NCBI RefSeq assembly: GCF_003129605.1
Contig: NZ_QBDX01000004.1
Location: 248,001 to 312,000, forward strand
Direction: 5' to 3'
Source of the DNA: Hyphobacterium indicum
GTDB taxonomy: Bacteria; Pseudomonadota; Alphaproteobacteria; Caulobacterales; Maricaulaceae
DNA length: 64,000 nucleotides
In this document: one piece after another, positions 9,135 to 15,911 of the stretch
Layout: each line of letters begins with the position of its first letter
Numbering within the stretch: the stretch's first letter is position 1
Notes under the pieces: generated by a model
What the model was told of the DNA's origin: nothing
Seen by the model: the letters and a program-made list of their open reading frames with translations, nothing else
The model's database searches: none
Program-made: the position numbers and the translations under genes

Positions 9135-9884
9135 TCAAATCAAAGCGACCTTATCGAGAAGCGATTGTCGCGCAAAGTCGATCTTGTCTGGGTTCGTCTT
9201 CGGCGAGAGCATATTTCGCGGCTTTTTGCCTAGAAAATATGCGATTCGTTCCATGTTTGCGCCGCTGGGATGAGGCAAGCCCGAAAAAACAACTTTCGAA
9301 GATAGCGACCCGCAATCAACGAAGTGTTGAAGTACCGATTCTGCGTGATGTCCCAGAGGAACCCAGACTGCACCTGGTATCGCAAGCACCTCCTCCCCGA
9401 GTTTGGTTTCAATCAGGCTTCGCAACATGCTATTACCCAATGGGCGAGGAGACCCAGAGTAGTTTAGTCCTGACTTGAAAACCGGATATCGCACTGCAGA
9501 TGTAAAATGTACGCTTGAGGATTTATCCTTGAAAAAGTCGGCACACGTTTCAACGCCGAATGGGTTGGAAAGGCCAATCTTGTCGAGCATTGCGATTAGA
9601 TTGGTCCGCATGGGCCCGCTAAAACTAGCAAACTTCTTAGCCGCCTTAAGACTAGTACTGATAGAGGCTCCAAGCTGTAAATGTTCAAAGCACGACTTGA
9701 GCGCATTATCTGCCTGTTGCCGCCCCGGCGTCAGGCCAACAATCACAAGCTTGGCCTCCTTTTCGATATGGTCGAAAGGTGCCCATTCTACTGTCAATGA
9801 CCCGTCTTCGCTCATTAAAAGACTTGGATCACCGCAACGACACGCTTGATTCGCAGACGCTAAATGCTGGATGAATTTATCCAT
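9135..9884 (-). CDS. Uracil-DNA-glycosylase-fold protein of unknown activity
   Basis: A 249-residue protein starting MDKFIQHLASANQACRCG; the RBS cagga upstream fixes this start. Two motifs match the glycosylase superfamily in order and spacing: LVIVGLTPG (46-54), the GxxPG loop after the first strand, and GLPHPSGAN (202-210), the HPSxxN loop. The usual catalytic Asp or Glu of motif A is not obvious, since the loop reads GLTPGRQQ, and there are no four Cys for an Fe-S cluster. It could be a divergent repair enzyme or a catalytically altered base-binding protein. Third gene of a lower-GC cassette, two bases after the DUF4258-like gene. Confidence 0.55.
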   Translation of the reverse strand: MDKFIQHLASANQACRCGDPSLLMSEDGSLTVEWAPFDHIEKEAKLVIVGLTPGRQQADNALKSCFEHLQLGASISTSLKAAKKFASFSGPMRTNLIAMLDKIGLSNPFGVETCADFFKDKSSSVHFTSAVRYPVFKSGLNYSGSPRPLGNSMLRSLIETKLGEEVLAIPGAVWVPLGHHAESVLQHFVDCGSLSSKVVFSGLPHPSGANMERIAYFLGKKPRNMLSPKTNPDKIDFARQSLLDKVALI

Positions 9885-9886
9885 GT

Positions 9887-10159
9887 CTATTTCCTGTAAC
9901 TTACGGTGATCACGCGGTCTTCCGACGTGACAATCAAATATGCGCGACGAAATTTTTCCATCTCCTTCAAGCGCCATTTTCCGAATAGTCGCTCGATTTC
10001 TTTCCAAGATCGGTTGTCGAAGTCATAGCGCATTGCACCGCCACCTGCTGGCTTCTCTGTGCCGTAGTCTCGCAGCAATTGAATAGCAAGTTCAGGGATG
10101 CCGCGTTCGGTGACACGACTGTGGCCATGCGCTGTTCTTTCAAGATGTCGATTAGTCAT
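9887..10159 (-). CDS. Small DUF4258-like protein
   Basis: A 90-residue protein with the layout of DUF4258-type proteins: an N-terminal HSRVTERGIPELAIQLLRDYG (about 13-33), a basic helical centre (SWKEIERLFGKWRLKEMEKFRR), and a final beta hairpin AYLIVTSEDRVITVSYRK. The conserved H-x(3)-R-x-R-G-I start and VITV end resemble small proteins related to the RelE/BrnT type of fold, but a toxin or nuclease role is not shown. Its start overlaps the end of the upstream HTH gene by eight bases, and only two bases separate it from the glycosylase-like gene, so the three are one unit. Confidence 0.5.
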   Translation of the reverse strand: MTNRHLERTAHGHSRVTERGIPELAIQLLRDYGTEKPAGGGAMRYDFDNRSWKEIERLFGKWRLKEMEKFRRAYLIVTSEDRVITVSYRK

Positions 10160-11252
10160 CAGACAAGGCCTCCAGCTCTGAACGCCTTATGCGTTTCCAA
10201 GACTGACCGCTCACAATGCCCCAATTGCCGCTATCCTTATTCGGGCGTCGCCAGCGTGGCGTTTGCATACGGGAAAGCCTGCTCAAAGCCTCGTCAAAGT
10301 TAGCAACGACATCTTCCCCACCCTTCGGGCCTATTCGGAATACAGATTCACCACCCAGACCTCTCTTCAATCCAGGATGAAAAATCGAACCATCCTTGTC
10401 GACGGGCACAAACAAATAGTCATCATGCTCCAGCAATTCTTGATCAGGTTGATACTCGGTGTTCCGCCCCCAATTCGGATGCAATGGGTAAAGCGCGATC
10501 ACATCTTTCCAGATAGATGCCTTGTAGTCGCGATCTTCCAGCCACCTTTTACAGGCATCTGTGGATATCAAGCCGCTCTTCGATACTGTGGGAGCGCCTT
10601 CAGAGCGTGCATATATCGCATTTTGAAGCCGTTTCGTGCTAACGCCAGAGAGGATTGCCAGCTCACCGACAGTCAGAGTTTCGCCAGCATCATACTTAAT
10701 ACGAGCGCGAGCATGATCGCGAACATGGGTAAGATGAAACAACTCGGTTTTGCCACCTTCATTACGCAAGGCCAGCCTTTCGAATTGATCAATTTTTGCA
10801 CAGACGCCTTGCACCCACTTCGGTAGATTTTTTACCTGATCGATACGATGGCGAATATGGTTTTCAGTTGACGCCATATCGACAGCGCCCGGCTCGATAT
10901 CCCAAAGAGTTACGATACCATATTTTGCAAAAGCGCTAAGGTCATGAAGTTCATCAAGAAATGGCGGAGTCGAACTTGCATCCCAGCCATCGATCTTCGA
11001 CCAAGTTTCACGCCAATTCTCATCTGGCTGAACTGAGGCGAGCTCGGCCCAGTCCCATCCTTCACGTCGGCCCTTTGCAATGACCTTCTCAAGAACGGCC
11101 ATTGTCATGCCAGCCTCATCGCCGATGAATACTAAATCAAGCATTTCACCAATGACCGACAGGGACCGGATGACCTCGTCTTGAGGGTTAAACTCATACT
11201 CGGCCCGAAATTCTTCCAGCCGTTCATCGAATGTGTCTCTTATCGAAACCAT
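10152..11252 (-). CDS. Hypothetical protein with central helix-turn-helix
   Basis: A 366-residue soluble protein I do not recognise. The first 185 residues are acidic and mostly helical in appearance. Residues about 192-239 (TLTVGELAILSGVSTKRLQN through STDACKRWLEDR) read as an excisionase/MerR-like winged helix that would bind DNA. The remaining 125 residues include GLGGESVFRIGPKGGEDVVANF and a basic end (RWRRPNKD). It is the first gene of a three-gene lower-GC cassette; its RBS context (aggaaatagcc before ATG) nearly repeats that of the third gene (aggaaatagac). It could be the regulator or the sensing subunit of the cassette; both are guesses. Confidence 0.55.
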   Translation of the reverse strand: MVSIRDTFDERLEEFRAEYEFNPQDEVIRSLSVIGEMLDLVFIGDEAGMTMAVLEKVIAKGRREGWDWAELASVQPDENWRETWSKIDGWDASSTPPFLDELHDLSAFAKYGIVTLWDIEPGAVDMASTENHIRHRIDQVKNLPKWVQGVCAKIDQFERLALRNEGGKTELFHLTHVRDHARARIKYDAGETLTVGELAILSGVSTKRLQNAIYARSEGAPTVSKSGLISTDACKRWLEDRDYKASIWKDVIALYPLHPNWGRNTEYQPDQELLEHDDYLFVPVDKDGSIFHPGLKRGLGGESVFRIGPKGGEDVVANFDEALSRLSRMQTPRWRRPNKDSGNWGIVSGQSWKRIRRSELEALSDD

Positions 11253-11505
11253 GGCTATTTCCTCTTTTCAAAATCACGTCGCACACCATGCATGGGTGTT
11301 TCATTTATCTGATATGCCCATAAATCATATTTCATACGTAGTGTAAATAATGGGTATATACGTTTTCCTATTTACCCGAGTATTATCTACTGACCAAAAC
11401 CCACGCCTCCAGATTTCTTTCCTGATATATCGTGTGTATATGTTGCGTATCGAACCAATCATGCCGGGTTTGCGAACCGGCCGGGTCGATACAGGGAGAG
11501 ATCAC
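11253..11505. promoter_or_regulatory. AT-rich divergent intergenic region between the cassette and hicB
   Basis: About 250 bases without a supportable gene, clearly AT-rich: 22 of 60 bases at 11281-11340 are G or C by hand count. It must hold the promoters for the leftward three-gene cassette and the rightward hicB. Short A/T-rich stretches suitable for -10 elements occur (tataatgggt-like and gatatatcg), but I could not fix a promoter. An open frame from 11350 reaches hicB without an internal RBS and lacks HicA features. Confidence 0.4.
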
Positions 11506-11922
11506 ATGAGCGGATTATTTGTTGCGCTCGTTCATACGGACGGGGCCGGAAGCTATGGCGTGTCATTTCCTGACGCGCCGGGCGTGGTGGCGGTCGGCAG
11601 GAGCATTGAAGAGGCCCTTGAATCCGGCCGCAAGGGCCTGCGGTCGCATTTCAACGCCTTGCAGGATGAGGGCTTCGACGTGCCGGAGGCCCGGCCGCTG
11701 GAAGACGTGATCAATGATCCGGCATTTGCTCACGACCGGGCGGAGGCCATTCTGGTTTCCACCATCGCGCCCGCGCCGAAAACCGGCAAAAGCCTGAGGA
11801 TCAATATCAGCATTGACGAGTTTCAATTGGAGCGCATCGACAGCGCCGCCCGCAAATCCGGCCTGACCCGCTCGAAATTCCTGGTCGAAGGCGCACTCAG
11901 GAGTGCGGACATCGAGGCCTAA
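11506..11922 (+). CDS. HicB-family antitoxin-like protein (no HicA found)
   Basis: A 138-residue HicB-type protein. The N-terminal half has the degenerate RNase-H-like fold of HicB (YGVSFPDAPGVVAVGRSIEEALESG), and the C-terminal part has a ribbon-helix-helix segment (RINISIDEFQLERIDSAARK followed by SGLTRSKFLVEGAL) for operator binding. HicB normally neutralises the small mRNA interferase HicA encoded next to it. No HicA-like frame of about 60 residues is visible within 250 bases on either strand, so this is an orphan antitoxin or regulator. The RBS agggagag supports the start. Confidence 0.8.
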   Translation: MSGLFVALVHTDGAGSYGVSFPDAPGVVAVGRSIEEALESGRKGLRSHFNALQDEGFDVPEARPLEDVINDPAFAHDRAEAILVSTIAPAPKTGKSLRINISIDEFQLERIDSAARKSGLTRSKFLVEGALRSADIEA

Positions 11923-12048
11923 GGCCGCGCCCACCTGCCGGCAGAACAACGCCCTTCCTATCCCCGCCGCCCTCTGCGGCATTAAACTGCCCGGTGGAGC
12001 TGACCGTAACCGGTGCAGACCGGCATATAGGGCCGGGGGCCGCAAATG

Positions 12049-12110
12049 CCGGAGAATCCGGAGTCATTGGAGGATAAAACCGGAGTCACTGGAGGAAAAA
12101 CCGGAGTCAT
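12049..12110. repeat. Tandem short repeat, about 21 bases, 2.5 copies
   Basis: The unit CCGGAGTCAYTGGAGGAWAAAA occurs at 12058-12079 and 12080-12100 with two differences and a one-base length change, followed by a partial third copy CCGGAGTCAT (12101-12110) and preceded by a shorter relative, CCGGAGAAT. Each full unit carries GGAGGA, a Shine-Dalgarno-like core. There are no spacers between units, so it is not a CRISPR array. It lies upstream of the candidate leader peptide and the symporter gene. Confidence 0.75.
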
Positions 12111-12136
12111 GTCGGGAAGCCGCCAGAACCGGGATC

Positions 12137-12232
12137 ATGAAGTCAGGACAGGAGATCCCGGTGTCCGGGCTGCACCCATCGCCGGAAATTATAGTAGTCG
12201 TAGTAGGAGACTCTTTTCTTGCAGAATTATGA
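12137..12232 (+). CDS. Candidate 31-residue Ile/Val-rich leader peptide
   Basis: An ATG at 12137 opens a 31-codon frame ending ten bases before the symporter ATG. It contains SGLH (12164-12175) and then IIVVVVG, encoded ATT ATA GTA GTC GTA GTA GGA (12188-12208). Six consecutive branched-chain codons just before a gene are characteristic of attenuator leader peptides. The same order, SGLH then IIVVVVG, is encoded in frame upstream of the methyltransferase near 62.4 kb. No T-run terminator hairpin lies between this peptide and the gene, so classical attenuation is not supported. Translation is unproven and the RBS is weak. Confidence 0.4.
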   Translation: MKSGQEIPVSGLHPSPEIIVVVVGDSFLAEL

Positions 12233-12242
12233 GACATTTTGA

Positions 12243-13574
12243 ATGACCGAGCCCAAACGCATCCGCACAAGAGACCTCCGCAAGAAGCTGGAAAGCTGGA
12301 TTCGCGGCCGGCTGTGGGCGCAGGTCATCACCGCGCTTGTCCTCGGTGCCGGCCTCGGCTTTCTGATCGGTCCGGATACCGGCCTCGTCAGCGCCGAAGC
12401 GGCGGATCTGGCCGGGCGCTGGCTGGCCCTGCCCGGCGGCCTTTTTCTCAACCTCATCCAGATGGTGCTGATGCCGCTGGTCGCCGCCTCCATCGTGCTC
12501 GGCCTCGCCGCCGGGGCCTCCGACCCGGAAAAGCTGCGCCGCCTCGGCGGACGACTCGCCCTCTATATCACCGGCACCACCCTGTTTGCCGCCGCCCTGG
12601 GCGCAACACTGGCGCTCTGGTTCCGGCCGGGGCTTTCGGTCGTGACCAACCCCATGCCACTGCCGCGCCTGCGCCCGGACCCGGAGACGCTGACCGACCC
12701 TCTGACCGAAGCCGCTACGCGCGCGCCCGACCTCATCGCCCGCATCGTGCCGTCCAACCCGCTCGACGCCGCGGCCAACAGCGAGATGCTCGCCATTGTC
12801 GTGTTCTCGATCTTTGTCGGCCTCGCCTTCGTCGCCTCCAGCAATCAGGCACGCCTCGCGCCGCTGAAGCAATTGTTCGAGGCCATGCTGGAAGTCTCGA
12901 TGACCGTGGTGAAATGGGCCATGCACATCACCCCGCTGGCCGTGTTCGGCCTCACCGCCCAGCTCGTCGCGCGCATGGGCGTTTCGGCGATGACCACGCT
13001 GGCTGCATATGTCGGCCTCGTCCTCGGCGGGCTGGCGCTGTTGCTCATGCTCTATGTCGGGCTGGTCATGGTGCTGGGGCGGATGGGCCCCGTCACTTTT
13101 CTGAAAGCCATCTTCCCGGTGCAGCTTCTGGCGTTTTCAACCTCCTCGTCGGCCGCCGTCATGCCGCTGTCGATGGAAACCGCCCGCAACCGGCTGGGCA
13201 CGCCGGGCGACACCGCCAGTTTCATCATTCCGCTCGCCGCCACCATGAACATGGCCGGCACCGCGCTCTACCAGGCCATCGCCGTGATTTTCGTGGCGCA
13301 GGTCGCCGGGGTCCAGCTTTCCCTGCCGGAAGTCTCGCTGATCGTGCTCAGCCTTGTCGCCGCCTCCATCGGCGCGCCGGGCGCGCCGGGCGTCTCCATC
13401 GCCATCCTGTCGGGCATGCTGGCCAGCTTCGGCATCCCGGCCGCCGGGCTGGTCTTTGTCATCGGCGTCGACCGGCTGCTGGACATGTCGCGCACCGTCG
13501 TCAATGTCACCGGCGACCTCGCCGCCTGCCGGATCCTGTCGCGAAATCAGGGAGAAACGGAAACCGGACATTAA
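12243..13574 (+). CDS. Dicarboxylate/amino acid:cation symporter (DAACS family)
   Basis: A 443-residue inner-membrane transporter of the GltP/DctA family, which imports dicarboxylates or acidic amino acids with protons or sodium. Family signatures: the serine-rich reentrant loop STSSSAAVMPLSMETA, the TM7 motif AATMNMAGTALYQA (NMDGT-type, with Ala for Asp), and the second hairpin IGAPGAPGVSIAIL, followed by the TM8 Asp in VIGVDRLLDMSRTVVNVTGD, where Arg/Asp/Asn residues normally contact substrate. Substrate cannot be named. It follows the repeats and candidate leader peptide; the RBS is poor, which leaves room for translational coupling. Confidence 0.9.
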   Translation: MTEPKRIRTRDLRKKLESWIRGRLWAQVITALVLGAGLGFLIGPDTGLVSAEAADLAGRWLALPGGLFLNLIQMVLMPLVAASIVLGLAAGASDPEKLRRLGGRLALYITGTTLFAAALGATLALWFRPGLSVVTNPMPLPRLRPDPETLTDPLTEAATRAPDLIARIVPSNPLDAAANSEMLAIVVFSIFVGLAFVASSNQARLAPLKQLFEAMLEVSMTVVKWAMHITPLAVFGLTAQLVARMGVSAMTTLAAYVGLVLGGLALLLMLYVGLVMVLGRMGPVTFLKAIFPVQLLAFSTSSSAAVMPLSMETARNRLGTPGDTASFIIPLAATMNMAGTALYQAIAVIFVAQVAGVQLSLPEVSLIVLSLVAASIGAPGAPGVSIAILSGMLASFGIPAAGLVFVIGVDRLLDMSRTVVNVTGDLAACRILSRNQGETETGH

Positions 13575-13628
13575 GCCTGCCGCCAGCTTTCACTCGCTTG
13601 CCACATCAGGGCGGCGCAATCTGGCGGA

Positions 13629-13847
13629 ATGAATACGGCCTATAACATCTCGCTGAACGCCATGACCGCCGCGCAGGCGCAAGTCGCGCAATCGGCCCGG
13701 CAGATCGCCAATCCCCGCGCCGATGAAAGCGGTGTCATCGAGGCCCTGATCGCCGTCAGGGAAGCCGAAACGCTCCATGCCGCTGCCGCCAGCGCCGCCC
13801 GCACCGCCGCTGATATGGACCGGCATCTGATCGACATCATGGCTTGA
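13629..13847 (+). CDS. Small FlgB/FlgC-like rod-motif protein
   Basis: A 72-residue protein. NISLNAMTAAQAQVAQSARQIAN matches the N-terminal helix motif of flagellar rod and hook proteins (SGLxAxxxxxxxxAxNIAN type), and the C-terminal helix (AAASAARTAADMDRHLIDIM) matches the other half of the coiled-coil pair. The globular middle found in FlgB or FlgC is missing, so this is a minimal version. No other flagellar structural gene is in the window. It may be a stand-alone small protein common in related genomes or a remnant of a rod gene. Confidence 0.55.
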   Translation: MNTAYNISLNAMTAAQAQVAQSARQIANPRADESGVIEALIAVREAETLHAAAASAARTAADMDRHLIDIMA

Positions 13848-13907
13848 GGCCCGCGTCACAACACGTCATCCTGTCGCCTGACCGATTTCAACCGACAGGA
13901 TGTATCC

Positions 13908-14303
13908 ATGCTGACCTTGCTTGCCGCCGCCTTGAGCCTGACCGTCCAGACCAGTGAATTCACCCGCGACCGGGAGGTTTTAAGCGGCTACATGGTTCAG
14001 GCCTGCCTGGTGCAACAGCAAGGCCGCAATGGCGCAACGGCAGAGGAAAACCTGCCCTTCTGTACCTGCCTGGACGCAGAACTCGCCGCAACCGCCACTG
14101 ACGAACTCTATCGCATTTTCGCGCTCGGCAGCCAGGGCGCCATCGGTGAAAATGCGCAGATCGACGCCGCCGCTGCGCAGGCAGAGAGCCAGCAGATTTT
14201 CCTTGAAATGACACCGGAAGACCAGGCCGGCGTTCAACCCATCCTGCAATCCGCCGTCGGCACCTGCTTCGCGGAAGCACCGGTGACGGAAAGCGCGCAA
14301 TAA
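13908..14303 (+). CDS. Secreted protein with C...CxCL...C pattern
   Basis: A 131-residue protein whose first 15 residues (MLTLLAAALSLTVQT) look like a signal peptide. The mature part has Cys residues in QACLVQQ, FCTCLDAEL and GTCFAE. The same order and the CTCL core occur in the lipoprotein at 15028, two genes downstream, so I treat them as one family of periplasmic proteins, probably with disulfides or a bound metal. Function unknown. The DsbA-like gene starts directly after its stop codon, which suggests a link to thiol chemistry (inference). Confidence 0.6.
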   Translation: MLTLLAAALSLTVQTSEFTRDREVLSGYMVQACLVQQQGRNGATAEENLPFCTCLDAELAATATDELYRIFALGSQGAIGENAQIDAAAAQAESQQIFLEMTPEDQAGVQPILQSAVGTCFAEAPVTESAQ

Positions 14304-14966
14304 ATGCCCGCCCCCGTCCGGATTGATCTGGTCGCCGATTTCGTCTGCCCCTGGTGCTGGCTGGGGTGGCGCAACTGGCTCGCCGCGAAGAAGCTCGCAC
14401 CTGACATCCGGACGGAGGTGACTTGGCGGCCCTATGAGCTGGACCCCGCAATCCCTGAAGAGGGCGCACCCTATCGCGACTACATGAAAGCCAAATTCTC
14501 CGGCGAAAATGCCGACCGCTGGAAAGCCATGCGCACCCATCTGGAAGCCGCCGGCCCCGGCGCGGGCATCGATTTCCGTTTCGATTCCATCACCCGCCGG
14601 CCGAACACGGTCAACGCGCATCGCCTGATCCGCTGGGCGCGTGGCCAGAGCGCAAAAAAGGCCGATGCCGTCGCCGAAGGCCTGTTTGCGTCCTTCTTCC
14701 GCGATGGCAAGGATGTCGGTGACAAGGACGTTCTGACCAGTATCGCCGTGGATGCAGGTCTGGACGGGGCCATAGTCGCCGACCTGCTTTCTACCGATCG
14801 CGACAAGGATGATGTGCGGCAGGAAGCCGGCTTCTTCCGCCAACTGGGCGTTACCGGCGTTCCCAGTTTTATCTTCGAAGGCCAGTTTGCGGTGCCGGGC
14901 GCAGCCGAGCCTGCCATTCTGGCCGACGCCTTGCGGCAAGCTGCAAACCTGCCGGAACGTGATTAG
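14304..14966 (+). CDS. DsbA-family oxidoreductase, FrnE/2-hydroxychromene isomerase type
   Basis: A 220-residue thioredoxin-fold protein with a helical insertion. The active site is CPWC in DFVCPWCWLG (Cys15-Cys18), and the cis-proline loop is GVTGVPSFIFEGQFAVPGA. It has no signal peptide, as usual for the cytoplasmic FrnE group, which has roles in thiol redox and stress tolerance in other bacteria. Its ATG abuts the TAA of the preceding CxC secreted-protein gene with no gap, so the two are co-translated. Specific substrate unknown. Confidence 0.85.
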   Translation: MPAPVRIDLVADFVCPWCWLGWRNWLAAKKLAPDIRTEVTWRPYELDPAIPEEGAPYRDYMKAKFSGENADRWKAMRTHLEAAGPGAGIDFRFDSITRRPNTVNAHRLIRWARGQSAKKADAVAEGLFASFFRDGKDVGDKDVLTSIAVDAGLDGAIVADLLSTDRDKDDVRQEAGFFRQLGVTGVPSFIFEGQFAVPGAAEPAILADALRQAANLPERD

Positions 14967-15027
14967 GCTTTACCGGCCACGGCTCTCCGGGTCATACTGC
15001 CATCCACCCCGGGACAGGAGGTTTTCA

Positions 15028-15462
15028 ATGAACACGCTCACCCCTCTGGCCATTCTGGCCGCACTTGCTCTGGCTGCCTGCAGCAATGACAGCCCTGATG
15101 CCAGCGATCCGCCCGCACAAAGCACGACCGAAACTGATGGGAGTGCTGCTGCCAGCGGCAATGATGGCGCCACAGATGATATGACAACAGAAACGGGCAC
15201 ATCATCTGGAAATGCCGGCGACGATTTTGTAGCCGCCTGCCTCAGCGCCTCAAATCAGTCCGTGTCGATGTGCACCTGCCTTTCGGAAAAGGCCGATGAG
15301 GATCTGAGCGATAACAGCCGGGAATTCCTGATTGCAACGCTGAATGAGGAATCCGAGGCTGTAATGGAGATGCGCACCCGGATGGATATGGAAGAAATGG
15401 CCACCGCCGCAATGTTCATGGCGAATGCCTCAACACAATGCGCCCGCGAAGGCCGCCAATAG
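15028..15462 (+). CDS. Lipoprotein with C...CxCL...C pattern
   Basis: A 144-residue lipoprotein with lipobox LAAC (Cys20), a Ser/Thr/Asp-rich linker (about 21-65), and a small helical domain with Cys in AACLSAS, MCTCLSEK and TQCARE. The domain shares its Cys pattern with the protein at 13908. The RBS ggacagga-ggttttca supports the start; the frame is open further upstream only through the previous gene's region. Likely anchored in the outer or inner membrane facing the periplasm. Function unknown. Confidence 0.65.
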   Translation: MNTLTPLAILAALALAACSNDSPDASDPPAQSTTETDGSAAASGNDGATDDMTTETGTSSGNAGDDFVAACLSASNQSVSMCTCLSEKADEDLSDNSREFLIATLNEESEAVMEMRTRMDMEEMATAAMFMANASTQCAREGRQ

Positions 15463-15474
15463 AAAGGCCCGGAT

Positions 15475-15867
15475 ATGACTGCAATGCAGGCTGTCGCTCT
15501 TTACGCCGGACTCAATCTTCTGATTCTCGGCCTGTTGTCGCTGCCCATCGGGCTGAATCGCAACAAGAAGAAGATCAGCCTCGGCGATGGCGGGGACAGT
15601 CAGATGAATGCCCTGATCCGTGCCCATGGCAACGCAGCCGAATGGATTCCCGGCGCGCTGATCGGTCTGACGCTTCTGGCTATGACAGGAATGGGCACAC
15701 TCGTCATTCACGTGCTGGGCCTGTTGTTCACACTGGCACGTGCCGCTCATGCTTATGCTTTCCTGTCCGGTCAGACGACTGGCCCGGGCCGCGTATTCGG
15801 TGCTGGCATGACGTTCCTGGTATTTCTCGTGATAGCCGGCCTGTTGATCTGGAAAGCGCTCAGCTGA
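15475..15867 (+). CDS. MAPEG-family membrane protein
   Basis: A 130-residue protein with four hydrophobic helices. The family motif RAHGNAAEWIPGALIGL (about 48-64) corresponds to the conserved RxxxNxxE/xxP region of MAPEG proteins, and ARAAHAYAFLSG is the second signature. MAPEG proteins include glutathione-dependent transferases and peroxidases; the bacterial YecN-like members have no defined substrate. It starts 12 bases after the lipoprotein stop and is probably cotranscribed. Confidence 0.85.
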   Translation: MTAMQAVALYAGLNLLILGLLSLPIGLNRNKKKISLGDGGDSQMNALIRAHGNAAEWIPGALIGLTLLAMTGMGTLVIHVLGLLFTLARAAHAYAFLSGQTTGPGRVFGAGMTFLVFLVIAGLLIWKALS

Positions 15868-15911
15868 ACGAAGCATTGCCCCGGCAGTATGTCACGGGCT
15901 AGGTGAGGGTC

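Noticed and set aside
11350-11505. Possible HicA gene upstream of hicB
   Set aside because: The frame reads as hydrophobic and basic residues without the HicA dsRBD-like motifs, and lacks an RBS.
12049-12110. Possible CRISPR array
   Set aside because: Tandem units without spacers and no cas genes nearby.
12239-13645. Open frame overlapping the symporter gene in another frame
   Set aside because: It starts within bases of the symporter and shows an His/Arg/Pro-rich shadow sequence. The DAACS motifs are in the annotated frame.
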